A stretch of 64,000 bases of DNA, taken from NCBI RefSeq assembly GCF_039541955.1, contig NZ_BAABHF010000010.1, forward strand, positions 310,001-374,000, given 5' to 3'. Below are positions 23,208 through 31,018 of this stretch, in pieces; within the stretch, counting starts at the first letter, position 1; every line of letters starts with the position of its first letter. Position numbers and translations under genes: made by a program. The notes beneath the pieces were generated by a model. The model did no database searches, was not told where the DNA came from, and saw nothing but the letters and a program-made list of their open reading frames with translations. Origin of the DNA: Actinoallomurus oryzae. GTDB lineage: Bacteria > Actinomycetota > Actinomycetes > Streptosporangiales > Streptosporangiaceae.

Positions 23208-23924
23208 TCAGGACCCCTCCGGTTCCGGCTGGGCGCCGGCGCGAGCGGCGGAATCATCGTCGAAGGTGATCAAACACACGCCCGGCCGTACGAAGGGCTG
23301 CAACGTGGAAGCGGGCCTGGAGGGGTCGAGACGAGCCAGTAGCTCGGTGAGCAGGCCCTGATGGGCGGCGCACACCACGTCGGGATGGGCGCGGGCGATG
23401 TCGCGGAACGGGCAGTCGTGCAACAGCACCCGGCCGTCAGAGGCCGGTTCCGGGTCAAAGCCCATCTCAGTGAACATCCCGGTGACCCGGCGCCGTGCCT
23501 CGGCGGACGATGAGGCAGGCGATGGGGTGGTCTCCGGCAAAGAGCCGAGCCGCCGGGCGGCCCAGTCCGCTCCCGCCCGCTCCGCGCGCCGTCTGCGGCG
23601 CGCCGGCGTGGTGTCGAAGTGGGCGGCCAGCACGTCGGCGAGTTCCTGGTAGGCCCCACCCGGCGCCCCACCGTTTCTGAAGGCGGGCGCGTAGAGGGTC
23701 CGTGGCCGTCCACGGCCGTGCGGCCGCTCCCCGGTGGCGATGACCAGTCCGGCCTCGATCAGTACGTCGAGGTGGAACCGGATCGTGGTCACGTGCTGGC
23801 CGGTCGCGGTCGCCAGCGCGCGGGCGTCCAACGGATGCGGGGACGCTCGCAGATGCTCCAGCACCGCGACTCTCGCCGGTAGTGCGAGCGCACCGTGGGC
23901 GCGTGCGCGTTCCTGGACGCTCAT
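23208..23924 (-). CDS. SufR-like/COG2345 winged-helix regulator with Cys motif
   Basis: 238 residues. N-terminal ArsR/DeoR-type helix-turn-helix: LATATGQHVTTIRFHLDVLI, with GRGRPRTLY. The C-terminal part contains LHDCPFRDIAR, VVCAAHQGLL and VRPGVCLITF, i.e. three cysteines and a histidine in an order similar to SufR iron-sulfur regulators. It probably binds an Fe-S cluster and senses redox, iron or nitric oxide. ATG 23924 overlaps the stop of the ferredoxin gene. The palindrome at 24292-24315 upstream of that ferredoxin is a likely autoregulatory operator. Confidence 0.82.
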   Translation of the reverse strand: MSVQERARAHGALALPARVAVLEHLRASPHPLDARALATATGQHVTTIRFHLDVLIEAGLVIATGERPHGRGRPRTLYAPAFRNGGAPGGAYQELADVLAAHFDTTPARRRRRAERAGADWAARRLGSLPETTPSPASSSAEARRRVTGMFTEMGFDPEPASDGRVLLHDCPFRDIARAHPDVVCAAHQGLLTELLARLDPSRPASTLQPFVRPGVCLITFDDDSAARAGAQPEPEGS

Positions 23925-24262
23925 GCGGACTCCTTGACCGCGGCGACCATAGGCGTGTCGGTGCCGAGACGGCCCAGCTTGGACGCCCCGCCCGGCGAAC
24001 CGAGCGGCTCGGTACGGCCAGGCAGAACCTCGGTGAAGAACGCGGCGTTGTCCTCCGTGAACGCCGACCACTGCCGCGGCACGTCGTCTTCGTAGTAGAT
24101 GGCCTCGACCGGGCACACCGGCTCGCAAGCCCCGCAGTCCACGCACTCATCGGGATGGATGTAGAGCGCGCGGGCTCCCTCATAGATGCAGTCGACCGGG
24201 CACTCCTCCACACACGCCCGGTCCAGCACATCCACACAAGGCTCCGCGATCACGTAGGTCAC
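23921..24262 (-). CDS. 7Fe ferredoxin, FdxA type (second copy)
   Basis: 113 residues. CVDVLDRACVEECPVDCIYE and ECVDCGACEPVCPVEAIYYE give the seven-iron cysteine set; the C-terminal LPGRTEPLGSPGGASKLG matches the first ferredoxin at 13121-13441. It heads the operon with the SufR-like regulator and a membrane protein. A possible role is supplying electrons under stress when the cluster-sensing regulator is released; this is inference. Start at ATG 24262, 29 bases downstream of the palindromic operator. Confidence 0.93.
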   Translation of the reverse strand: MTYVIAEPCVDVLDRACVEECPVDCIYEGARALYIHPDECVDCGACEPVCPVEAIYYEDDVPRQWSAFTEDNAAFFTEVLPGRTEPLGSPGGASKLGRLGTDTPMVAAVKESA

Positions 24263-24291
24263 CGGACTCCCCCTTCCCTTCAGAGCCTCTT

Positions 24292-24315
24292 TTTAAAGGA
24301 CTATAGTCCTCTAAA
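24292..24315 (+). promoter_or_regulatory. 24-base palindromic operator upstream of the ferredoxin operon
   Basis: Core AGGACTATAGTCCT (24297-24310) is a perfect 14-base palindrome, extended by TTTA and TAAA arms with a single mismatched pair. It overlaps the expected promoter of the ferredoxin-regulator operon. The strong symmetry and A+T arms in high-GC DNA argue for a dimeric repressor site, most simply for the SufR-like regulator encoded downstream. Confidence 0.7.
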
Positions 24316-24400
24316 ATCACTCGCGGACGCGGGGGTGGGGACACCCGAGGGCTGGACCTGCCGGGCCGCCGGCGGCTGAACGGCGTGGGGCCGCCCGCCT

Positions 24401-25117
24401 TCAGGTTCGATCCGTCCGCGAGACTCCTGAGGTGGGGCGAGTTCTGAGATGGGCTCGGCACAGATCGGGCTCCACGAAGGGGTCGAGCCGGTCCACGCTG
24501 ACCCCGGACCCCCAAGCGTCCATGGCCCCCTGCATCAGTCCGAGGTGGATCGGACAGGTTATCTGCGGCCGGCTCATCGCGAGCTCCAGGAACGGGCAGC
24601 TGCGCAGGCCGATCGACGGCAGCCCGCCGGCGTCGCCGCCCTCCTCCACCTCCGGCCCGAAGCCGAGGTCCTCCAGCAGCGTGACCAGGCGCTTCACCGG
24701 CTCCTCGGTCGCGCCCGCGGGGTCATGGTGGCTCCGGCCCCAGGCACGGCCCGCCTCGACCGCGCGACCGCTCGGGTCGGGATCCTCACCGAGAGACTGC
24801 GTCAGGATTTCGGCGAGGACCCGGTAGCGCCTGGGGGTGTTCGGGTCCATCCGGCGGACCGCGCGGAACAACTGCGGCGGTCGCCCCGGCGAGCGGTGCT
24901 CTGGCGTCACTCGTTCGACCTGGCCGTTCTCGGTGAGCACGTCGAGGTGGAAGCGGACCGTGTTCGGGTGGACCCCCACGCGGTCGGCGATCTCGACGAT
25001 CGACTGGGGCGAGGACGCCTCTCGCAGAACCGCGAGCACGTCCTCGCGCCGTCCCGGCCTGCCTCGCGAGCCCCGCCCGTGGAGCCGGGAGGTCACGCTT
25101 CCCCCGGCGGCACACAC
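24401..25117 (-). CDS. Second SufR-like/COG2345 winged-helix regulator with Cys motif
   Basis: About 238 residues. Helix-turn-helix IVEIADRVGVHPNTVRFHLD followed by VLTENGQVERV; C-terminal cysteines in LRSCPFLELAM, ITCPIHLGLM and VEPDLCRAHL match the same CPF-C-x2-H-C layout as the regulator at 23208-23924. It is divergent from the DUF2249-cupin gene, with an inverted repeat between them (25150-25174). Start uncertain: GTG 25117 or GTG 25096. Likely an Fe-S or thiol-based sensor paralogous to its neighbour. Confidence 0.78.
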   Translation of the reverse strand: MCAAGGSVTSRLHGRGSRGRPGRREDVLAVLREASSPQSIVEIADRVGVHPNTVRFHLDVLTENGQVERVTPEHRSPGRPPQLFRAVRRMDPNTPRRYRVLAEILTQSLGEDPDPSGRAVEAGRAWGRSHHDPAGATEEPVKRLVTLLEDLGFGPEVEEGGDAGGLPSIGLRSCPFLELAMSRPQITCPIHLGLMQGAMDAWGSGVSVDRLDPFVEPDLCRAHLRTRPTSGVSRTDRT

Positions 25118-25149
25118 GGCCGACCGATCCCGTACGTCATGACGGAGAG

Positions 25150-25174
25150 TTTATACAATAGGCTCTTGTAAAAA
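25150..25174 (+). promoter_or_regulatory. Inverted repeat in divergent promoter
   Basis: TTTATACAA (25150-25158) and TTGTAAAAA (25166-25174) form arms with one mismatch and a 7-base spacer, in an unusually A+T-rich stretch between the divergent regulator and DUF2249-cupin genes. It could serve as both -10 elements and a repressor site. It differs in sequence from the operator at 24292. Confidence 0.6.
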
Positions 25175-25196
25175 TACCGTCGAGGGAGGAGAACCC

Positions 25197-25847
25197 GTGG
25201 CCGAGCGCACCGCCGACACCCACCGGTCCCAGCAAGAGGAGCCCGAGCAGGAGCTGGACGTTCGCCCGCTCCGCAAGCCGGACAAGCATCCGACGATCTT
25301 CGCCGCGTACGCCGAACTCCCGGTCGGCGGGTCGTTCGTGCTGGTCAACGACCACGACCCCAAGCATCTGCGCGAGGAGTTCGAGACCGATCACGCCGGC
25401 GGCTTCGGGTGGGAATACCTCAACCGCGAGCCTCGGGACTGGCGGATCCGGATCACGAAACTCGTCGGCACCCCACTCCCCCGGATCCTCACCGACACCA
25501 CCGATCCCGCCTCGCACAGCGGTGAGGCCGACGTCACCGGTGCGGTCTGGAAGCTCCAGGTACGCGACCGCGACCTCGACTCCAACATCATCGCCCTGCC
25601 CGCCGGCGGCACGATCGAGGCTCACACGGGCCCCGACCTCGACGTCCTGATCCACGTACTTGCCGGCAGTGGCCGGCTGGCGACCGAACGCGGAGATCTC
25701 GAGCTCACCGCCGGCGCGTTGGTGTGGCTGCCGCGCCGGTCACGGCGCCAGTTCACCGCGGGTCCGGAGGGTCTGCGCTACCTCACCGTGCATCAGCGGC
25801 GGCAGTCACTGCTGCTCGACACCAGCCGGATCGGAGCGGGGCGATGA
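25197..25847 (+). CDS. DUF2249 plus cupin-domain protein
   Basis: 216 residues. The N-terminal DUF2249 domain (LDVRPLRKPDKHPTIFAAYA, then PVGGSFVLVNDHDPKHLREE) covers about residues 20-100. A cupin follows: IIALPAGGTIEAHTGPDLDV, then VLAGSGRLATERGDLELTAG. DUF2249 proteins are frequently linked to nitric oxide or low-oxygen stress genes. Start at GTG 25197 behind GGGAGGAGAA. It is divergent from a cysteine-containing regulator, consistent with redox-linked control. Biochemical role unknown. Confidence 0.83.
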   Translation: MAERTADTHRSQQEEPEQELDVRPLRKPDKHPTIFAAYAELPVGGSFVLVNDHDPKHLREEFETDHAGGFGWEYLNREPRDWRIRITKLVGTPLPRILTDTTDPASHSGEADVTGAVWKLQVRDRDLDSNIIALPAGGTIEAHTGPDLDVLIHVLAGSGRLATERGDLELTAGALVWLPRRSRRQFTAGPEGLRYLTVHQRRQSLLLDTSRIGAGR

Positions 25848-25972
25848 CCACCGGCGACCACCGCCCGGCCGGTCGCCCTGGCCGCCCAGTCGTGCCCTGA
25901 CAACTTTTCCTGCAGTGCACGGCCCAGCCGCCCGATCAGTAGCCCCAGGCCCGGCTCCTGCGTCTCAGCCAT
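25793..25972 (-). pseudogene. Possible MarR-type regulator fragment
   Basis: The frame from ATG 25972 reads MAETQEPGLGLLIGRLGRAL then QEKLSGHDWAAR, resembling only the first helix of MarR-family regulators, after which similarity is lost and the winged helix is absent. It overlaps the end of the DUF2249-cupin gene on the opposite strand. TGACTGTCA (palindrome, near 26000) lies upstream of its start. It could also be a genuine 59-residue protein. Confidence 0.3.
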
Positions 25973-26078
25973 CCTCACCTCATTCAGTCACGACCGTTGA
26001 CTGTCACTGACCATGACTACCTTGAGAGCCAGTCGACCCCGCACCCGGGCGGGGAAGAGCAAGCGAAGGACGACCGCC

Positions 26079-26495
26079 ATGAGCGACGCCGGCTTTGCCT
26101 ACACCCTCACCCGCACCCTCGACGCCCCGGCCGACAAGGTCTGGGCCGCCTGGACCACGCCCGAGATCTACGGCCGGTGGGCCAACGCCGAAGAGGTCGC
26201 CATGGACGTACGCACCGGCGGCACCTGGTCGGCGGTCATGATCATCCCTGGCGGGGACCGTATCCCGCTGTCCGGCACCTACGCCGAGGTCATCGACCAC
26301 AAGCGCCTGGTGCTCGGGATGGACGCCCCGGGCCAGGCCGAGCCCGTCCTCATGACCGTCGAAGTCACCGCCGACGGCGACCGCACGCAGATCGCCCTGT
26401 CGCAGACCTTCGACTCCGCACAGAACCGCGACCAAGCCGAACAGGGCAGCAACTTCCTCCTCGACGGCCTCACCGCCCACCTCGCCTCGGCCTGA
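26079..26495 (+). CDS. AHSA1/SRPBCC-domain protein
   Basis: 138 residues. Pattern FAYTLTRTLDAPADKVWAAW and EIYGRWANAEEVAMDVRTGG is the activator-of-Hsp90-like (AHSA1) START-type fold, ending in a helix GSNFLLDGLTAHLASA. These bind small hydrophobic ligands; they often sit beside ArsR regulators in bacteria. ATG 26079 has GAAGGACGACC upstream; an in-frame start at 26013 would add a basic, poorly conserved leader. Confidence 0.83.
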   Translation: MSDAGFAYTLTRTLDAPADKVWAAWTTPEIYGRWANAEEVAMDVRTGGTWSAVMIIPGGDRIPLSGTYAEVIDHKRLVLGMDAPGQAEPVLMTVEVTADGDRTQIALSQTFDSAQNRDQAEQGSNFLLDGLTAHLASA

Positions 26496-26686
26496 GCCGA
26501 GGGCGCACCTGCGGCAGCCGCAGGGAGAGGCGCCCGGGGTTTCGTGTCGGGCACACCGAGCAGGACCTCGATAAAGGCCACGAACCAAGGGAAACGGACC
26601 CGGCGGAGGTCACGGCCGGCGGGATCATCGCGGTCGGCCGTCTTCCCCGATCTCCCGACCGGGTCCGCGTCTTGAAAGGATCGGAA

Positions 26687-26896
26687 ATGGCTGAGCAGTT
26701 CTCCGTCGGAGACCACGTGAGATGGAACTCCGAAGCCGGGTACGTGGAAGGCGTCATCATCAAGAAGCACACCCACGACGTCGGATACAAAGGCTACGTA
26801 CACCACGCCAGTGAGAGCGACCCGCAATACGAGATCAAGAGCGACAAAACCGATCACATCGCCATGCACAAAGGACGCGCGCTGACGAAGCTCTAG
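26687..26896 (+). CDS. DUF2945 (Tudor-like) small protein
   Basis: 69 residues, too short to stand out. MAEQFSVGDHVRWNSEAGYV then EGVIIKKHTHDVGYKGYVHH, and a C-terminal PQYEIKSDKTDHIAMHKGRA, match the 'hypervirulence-associated protein' Tudor domain family (DUF2945). Shine-Dalgarno AAAGGATCGGAA precedes ATG 26687. Function unknown; often found near stress-resistance genes. Confidence 0.83.
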   Translation: MAEQFSVGDHVRWNSEAGYVEGVIIKKHTHDVGYKGYVHHASESDPQYEIKSDKTDHIAMHKGRALTKL

Positions 26897-26921
26897 AGCC
26901 CTACCCGTGTCAGGTGCCGGT

Positions 26922-27206
26922 ATGAGCATCATCGAGGATGTCCGCGAAGCGGTCATCGCCATCCCGGCCGGTTCCGTCGCCTCCTACGGTGATATCGGCG
27001 AGCGGATCGGCGCGGGCCCACGGCAGGTGGGACGGGCGATGAGCCTGCTCGGCGACGGCGTGCCGTGGTGGCGTGTCGTCCACGCCGACGGAACACCCGC
27101 CTCATGCCACGGCGGAAAGGCGCCGGCGCTGCTCAACGCCGAGGGAACACCGATGCTCGGCGGACGAGTGGACATGAAACGCGCACGGCGGTCCTCCAAG
27201 CGGTGA
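26922..27206 (+). CDS. Alkyltransferase-like (ATL) DNA-binding protein
   Basis: About 94 residues. Has the MGMT-type DNA-binding domain: AVIAIPAGSVASYGDIGERI, GAGPRQVGRAMSLLGDGV. Where O6-alkylguanine transferases have PCHR, it has PWWRVVHADG, so the acceptor Cys is Trp. This identifies an ATL protein, which flags alkylated guanine for nucleotide excision repair rather than repairing it. ATG 26922 preferred over an in-frame GTG at 26907. Confidence 0.88.
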   Translation: MSIIEDVREAVIAIPAGSVASYGDIGERIGAGPRQVGRAMSLLGDGVPWWRVVHADGTPASCHGGKAPALLNAEGTPMLGGRVDMKRARRSSKR

Positions 27207-27225
27207 CCGCGGGGCGGCGACTCGG

Positions 27226-27603
27226 CTAGGTGCGACGTTGGGCGGGAACGGCGTAACCCGGAACCGACGGCCAGCGTACGGTCAGCACGACCGATTCCTC
27301 TTCGGCGTACCAGGAGTGATCGACACCCTGGCCCCACACCACGTAGTCGCCCTGGTCGGCGAGGAGAACGCTGCGCCCCGGCACCTCCACCCGGAACCGG
27401 CCGCTGATCAGTACGAGCAGCGCGGTGCGCTTCTCTTCGGTGACCCACTCCGCACGTCGATCTCCGCGCGGATGTACGCCCCATTTGATCTCGACGTCAT
27501 CGCTGTGCCGGACATCGCCCACCGGCTTGAAGTGTCCGAGCAGCCAGCCGCGATCACCTGCGGCGTCCACGGTGGCGTTTCCCACGTATACGTTCTCACT
27601 CAC
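27226..27603 (-). CDS. Cupin-domain signal-sensing or binding protein
   Basis: 125 residues. Single cupin: FKPVGDVRHSDDVEIKWGVH, ALLVLISGRFRVEVPGRSVL, DQGDYVVWGQGVDHSWYAEE. The HSW histidine fits the metal-binding motif 2, whereas motif 1 is incomplete. Starts with GTG 27603. Reverse orientation after the ATL gene, next to the TetR gene; role unknown. Confidence 0.72.
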   Translation of the reverse strand: MSENVYVGNATVDAAGDRGWLLGHFKPVGDVRHSDDVEIKWGVHPRGDRRAEWVTEEKRTALLVLISGRFRVEVPGRSVLLADQGDYVVWGQGVDHSWYAEEESVVLTVRWPSVPGYAVPAQRRT

Positions 27604-27680
27604 GGGCCGCGACGTTATCGCCTCAAGCGGCGCGGACGGCTATCAGAGATCCGGAATAACGTTCCGCTTGGCAGCGGCGA

Positions 27681-28271
27681 CTAACGCGGTAGGCGCAATC
27701 CGGCGATGAGGAGCTCGACCAGGCGACGCGCGTCGTAGCGCGGATCGCTGTCCGCGCCGATGCAGAGGTTCCCGACGCCGCGCATGAGTTCGTACGCGTC
27801 GATGTCGGGCCGGATCTCGCCGGCGGCGGCCGCGGCTTCGAGCAGCCGCGCACACACGGGCATGAGCCGGTCGAGGAAGTAGGTGTGCAGCGCCTCGAAC
27901 CCGGCCTCGTCGGACCGCAGCACGGCGGCGAGCCCGTGCTTGGTGACCAGGAAGTCGACGAAGAGGTTGACCCACCGCCCCAGCGCGTCATGGGGAGTCG
28001 CACTGCTCGCCAGCAGGGCCGGACCCGCCTCGGCGCACGACTCGACCTGGTGCCGGTAGACGGCGATGATGAGGTCCGCTCGCGTCGGGAAGTGGCGGTA
28101 GATCGTGGCCACCCCGACTCCCGCCCTGGCCGCGATGTCGCGTACCGGCGCCTCGACACCCGAGGTCACGAAGACCGCCGCGGCCGCATCGAGCAGCGTC
28201 CTCTCGTTGCGCCGGGCATCGGCCCGCTTGCGCGGGGCCGCACGCCCCGCGTCCCCGTCACGGTCGTTCAC
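27681..28271 (-). CDS. TetR-family transcriptional regulator
   Basis: 196 residues from GTG 28271. Helix-turn-helix AAAAVFVTSGVEAPVRDIAA, RAGVGVATIYRHFPTRADL; the C-terminal ligand domain reads LVTKHGLAAVLRSDEAGFEA. It is divergent from the aldo-keto reductase, with two CGGAAC-N3-GWTCCG sites between them (28306-28344), so it most likely represses itself and the reductase. An upstream TTG at 28313 lies inside the operator and is unlikely as start. Confidence 0.9.
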   Translation of the reverse strand: MNDRDGDAGRAAPRKRADARRNERTLLDAAAAVFVTSGVEAPVRDIAARAGVGVATIYRHFPTRADLIIAVYRHQVESCAEAGPALLASSATPHDALGRWVNLFVDFLVTKHGLAAVLRSDEAGFEALHTYFLDRLMPVCARLLEAAAAAGEIRPDIDAYELMRGVGNLCIGADSDPRYDARRLVELLIAGLRLPR

Positions 28272-28305
28272 CGCGCCGCTCCCTCCATCGCCGAGCTTGC
28301 CAAAA

Positions 28306-28344
28306 CGGAACAAGGATCCGTATTGTTATCGGAACAGGGTTCCG
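28306..28344 (+). promoter_or_regulatory. Twin TetR operators
   Basis: CGGAACAAGGATCCG at 28306-28320 and CGGAACAGGGTTCCG at 28330-28344. The second is a perfect 6-base-arm palindrome with a 3-base centre; the first has one mismatch. Centres are 24 bases apart, about two turns plus. The pair lies between the TetR gene and the aldo-keto reductase, about 100 bases upstream of the latter. Confidence 0.75.
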
Positions 28345-28440
28345 TTTGCCCATGATGCCAGAGCGACGGCCCGACGACCAAGACAGCCAGAACAACCACC
28401 GAGCAAACCACCGTTCACCAGCAGTGAAGGAAACACGGTC

Positions 28441-29460
28441 ATGCAGTACCGCACCTTGGGCCGCACCGGCGTACAGGTCAGCTCTCTCGCGCTCGGCGCG
28501 ATGAACTTCGGCAGGATCGGACGCACCACCCAGGACGAGGCCACCGCCATCGTCGACGCGGCCCTCGACGCCGGGATCAACCTCATCGACACCGCCGACA
28601 TGTACGGCGACGGTGAGTCGGAGGAGATGGTCGGCAAGGCCATCGCCGGGCGCCGCGACGACATCGTGCTGGCCACCAAGGCCGGCATGCCGATCGGTGA
28701 CGAGCGAAACCATCGGGGCGGTTCGCGCCGATGGCTGGTCACCGCGTTGGACGACAGCCTGCGCCGCCTCGGCGTCGACCACGTCGATCTCTACCAGATC
28801 CACCGGTGGGACCCGGCGACCAGCGACGAGGAGACGCTGTCGGCCCTGACCGACCTGCAGCGCGCGGGGAAGATCCGCTACTTCGGCTCCTCGACCTTCC
28901 CCGCGTACCGGATCGTGCAGGCCGAATGGGCCGCGCGGGAGAACCACCTGAGCCGCTACGTCACCGAGCAGCCCAGCTACTCGATCCTGCAGCGCGGGAT
29001 CGAGTCCGACGTACTGCCCGTGACCGAGCAGTACGGGCTCGGCGTGCTGGTGTGGAGCCCGTTGGCCTCGGGCTGGCTGTCGGGCGCGATCCGCGAGGGC
29101 CGGGAGGTCACCACCCACCGGTCGGCGTTCATGCCGGAGCGCTTCGACCTGTCCGTCCCGTCCAACCGCGCCCGGCTCGACGCCGTCGAGCGGCTGGCGA
29201 AGGTCGCCGACGAGGCCGGGCTGACGATGATCCAGCTCGCGCTCGGTTTCGTGACCGCGCATCCCGCGGTGACCAGCGCGATCATCGGTCCCCGGACGCT
29301 GGACCACGTGCACTCGCAGCTCGCCGCCGCGGACACCGTGCTTCCCGCCGACGTCCTGGATGCCATCGACGCGATCGTCGCGCCCGGCGTCGACCTGGCC
29401 GCACACGAGAAGTTCGACACTCCGCCCGCCCTGCTCGACCCGGCGCTGCGCCGCCGCTGA
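28441..29460 (+). CDS. Aldo/keto reductase
   Basis: 339 residues, TIM-barrel NADPH-dependent reductase. N-terminal YRTLGRTGVQVSSLALGAMN, catalytic tetrad residues in INLIDTADMYGDGESEEMVG (Asp, Tyr), LATKAG (Lys) and LYQIHRWDP (His), and cofactor-binding TSAIIGPRTLDHV near the C-terminus. Similar to YhdN/oxidoreductase-type AKRs. The gene is regulated most likely by the divergent TetR protein and ends in a strong bidirectional terminator. Confidence 0.93.
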   Translation: MQYRTLGRTGVQVSSLALGAMNFGRIGRTTQDEATAIVDAALDAGINLIDTADMYGDGESEEMVGKAIAGRRDDIVLATKAGMPIGDERNHRGGSRRWLVTALDDSLRRLGVDHVDLYQIHRWDPATSDEETLSALTDLQRAGKIRYFGSSTFPAYRIVQAEWAARENHLSRYVTEQPSYSILQRGIESDVLPVTEQYGLGVLVWSPLASGWLSGAIREGREVTTHRSAFMPERFDLSVPSNRARLDAVERLAKVADEAGLTMIQLALGFVTAHPAVTSAIIGPRTLDHVHSQLAAADTVLPADVLDAIDAIVAPGVDLAAHEKFDTPPALLDPALRRR

Positions 29461-29474
29461 TCGCTCCTCCGAGA

Positions 29475-29510
29475 ACGGCGAGGCCCTCCGGGTCCGGAGG
29501 GCCTCGCCGT
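29475..29510 (+). terminator. Bidirectional rho-independent-like terminator
   Basis: Perfect 17-base arms (ACGGCGAGGCCCTCCGG and its complement) with a 2-base centre, between the converging aldo-keto reductase and serine protease genes. No long T run, as usual in high-GC actinobacteria. Confidence 0.85.
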
Positions 29511-29521
29511 CCGTCCGGAGG

Positions 29522-30838
29522 TCAGGGCGTCAGGGCCCCGATGGCGTCGTACACGCCCTCGACGACCGATCCGAACTGCGGGCCCATCACGTACAGCCCA
29601 CTGGTGCCCAGGGGCTCCTTGAAGGAGATGACCGAGATCTGGGTGCCGGTCCCGGTCGACGAGTCGTAGTCGTACAGCATCGGCCCGCCGCTCGCCCCCT
29701 CCGTCAGCGTGCACCACAGACCGTGGTCCTGCAGGCCGGGAACGCCGCCCGCACCCGTGCTGCCGGTGCCGGCCACGTCGCCGAAGCTGGAGCCGGCGCA
29801 CACCGCCGGGGAACGGCCGCCGTAGTACTGACCGAACTGGGGGTTCGGCCCCTGCGGGTAGCCGAACGCGGTGATGTTCTGGTTCGCCGGCGCGTTGAAC
29901 GCCACGTGCTGGGATCCGACGACGTCGGCGAGCCTGCTGCCCGGGTGCTGCGGATCGGCGACGGTCATGGCCGCGACGTCATAGCCGAACGCGTTGAGAT
30001 CCAGGCTCTCGGTGTCCCGCCCGGCCTGACCGCGCGCCCAGTCGTCCCAGTACGGGGTGGTGTAGACGTGGCCGGCCACCCAGACGCCGTACGGCGCCGC
30101 CTGCGACAGCGACGTGTCGGTACCGGTGGCGCCGTGGTCCGTGATGCCGACGTAGCCCGGGATGAAGATCCACTTGGACATCTGGACGCTCGTGTACGAG
30201 GGATCGCCGGTCTTGGAGAGGACGTGCGACGCCTCGGTGCAGTGGCCGGCGGACATGATCGTGCTCCGGTTAGCGCTGTCCACCGAATCGGCCGAGCAGA
30301 CGCCGGTCCAGCTGTCGGTGGTGGTTCCGCCGCTCACCGTACGGGTGAAGGCGGTGACATCGACCCAGGGGTCGTCCGGGTCGGCCGGCTGGGGCAGCTT
30401 TTGGCCCAGATAATTGTAGTCGCCGGGCTTGTCGTTGGAATCGCTCTGGGTGGGCGCCGTGCCGGTCTCCACATAGAAGAGCTTGCCGGCGGTCTTGGCG
30501 ATCGCGCCCGTACCGGTGTAGAGCTTTCCGGCGTCCCCGGCGTCGGGCACGTTCTCCCGCTTGTTCGGCACCTTTCCCGCGTAGTCGGTGTGCTCCTTCG
30601 TGTCGTTGTTGGCCGTGTACGCGGCGGCGCCGAAGGGCCGCTGGAGTTTCGCGGCGCTGTCGAGATTCGGGCCCAGCCAGAATCGCAGCGTCGCCAACTG
30701 GTCGTCGGTGGTGGTCGCCGCGCCGTCCAGCGCCCGGTAGACGGAATTGTCGTCGGCGTGTGCGGGTGGCGTGGCGAGGGTGAGTGTCGTCAGGCCGGTG
30801 GTCATGAGCAGGGCGGCGATCCGAGGGATCCTTCTCAT
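29522..30838 (-). CDS. Secreted trypsin-like serine protease
   Basis: 438 residues. Signal peptide of about 28 residues ending near PAHA-DDN. The chymotrypsin-like catalytic triad is visible: His in TIMSAGHCTE, probable Asp in FGYDVAAMTV, and Ser in LTEGASGGPMLYDYD. A pro- or accessory region of about 170 residues precedes the protease domain. ATG 30838 has GGAG upstream; a longer in-frame start would spoil the signal peptide. Exported; substrate unknown. Confidence 0.88.
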   Translation of the reverse strand: MRRIPRIAALLMTTGLTTLTLATPPAHADDNSVYRALDGAATTTDDQLATLRFWLGPNLDSAAKLQRPFGAAAYTANNDTKEHTDYAGKVPNKRENVPDAGDAGKLYTGTGAIAKTAGKLFYVETGTAPTQSDSNDKPGDYNYLGQKLPQPADPDDPWVDVTAFTRTVSGGTTTDSWTGVCSADSVDSANRSTIMSAGHCTEASHVLSKTGDPSYTSVQMSKWIFIPGYVGITDHGATGTDTSLSQAAPYGVWVAGHVYTTPYWDDWARGQAGRDTESLDLNAFGYDVAAMTVADPQHPGSRLADVVGSQHVAFNAPANQNITAFGYPQGPNPQFGQYYGGRSPAVCAGSSFGDVAGTGSTGAGGVPGLQDHGLWCTLTEGASGGPMLYDYDSSTGTGTQISVISFKEPLGTSGLYVMGPQFGSVVEGVYDAIGALTP

Positions 30839-31018
30839 TCTGCGCTCCCATCTCCTGGTGGGGCGCACGCTAATCACCGTACGGCGGGCCGGTAATGGAT
30901 CCGCGCCCAACAGCGCGTGGGGCATCTTGTCCGATTTACCAGTCCCCGGAACGTATCCGGTATGTCACCGCAGGTGGAATGTTTGGTATTGGAGATAAAT
31001 GTCCAGCATCATCGATGC

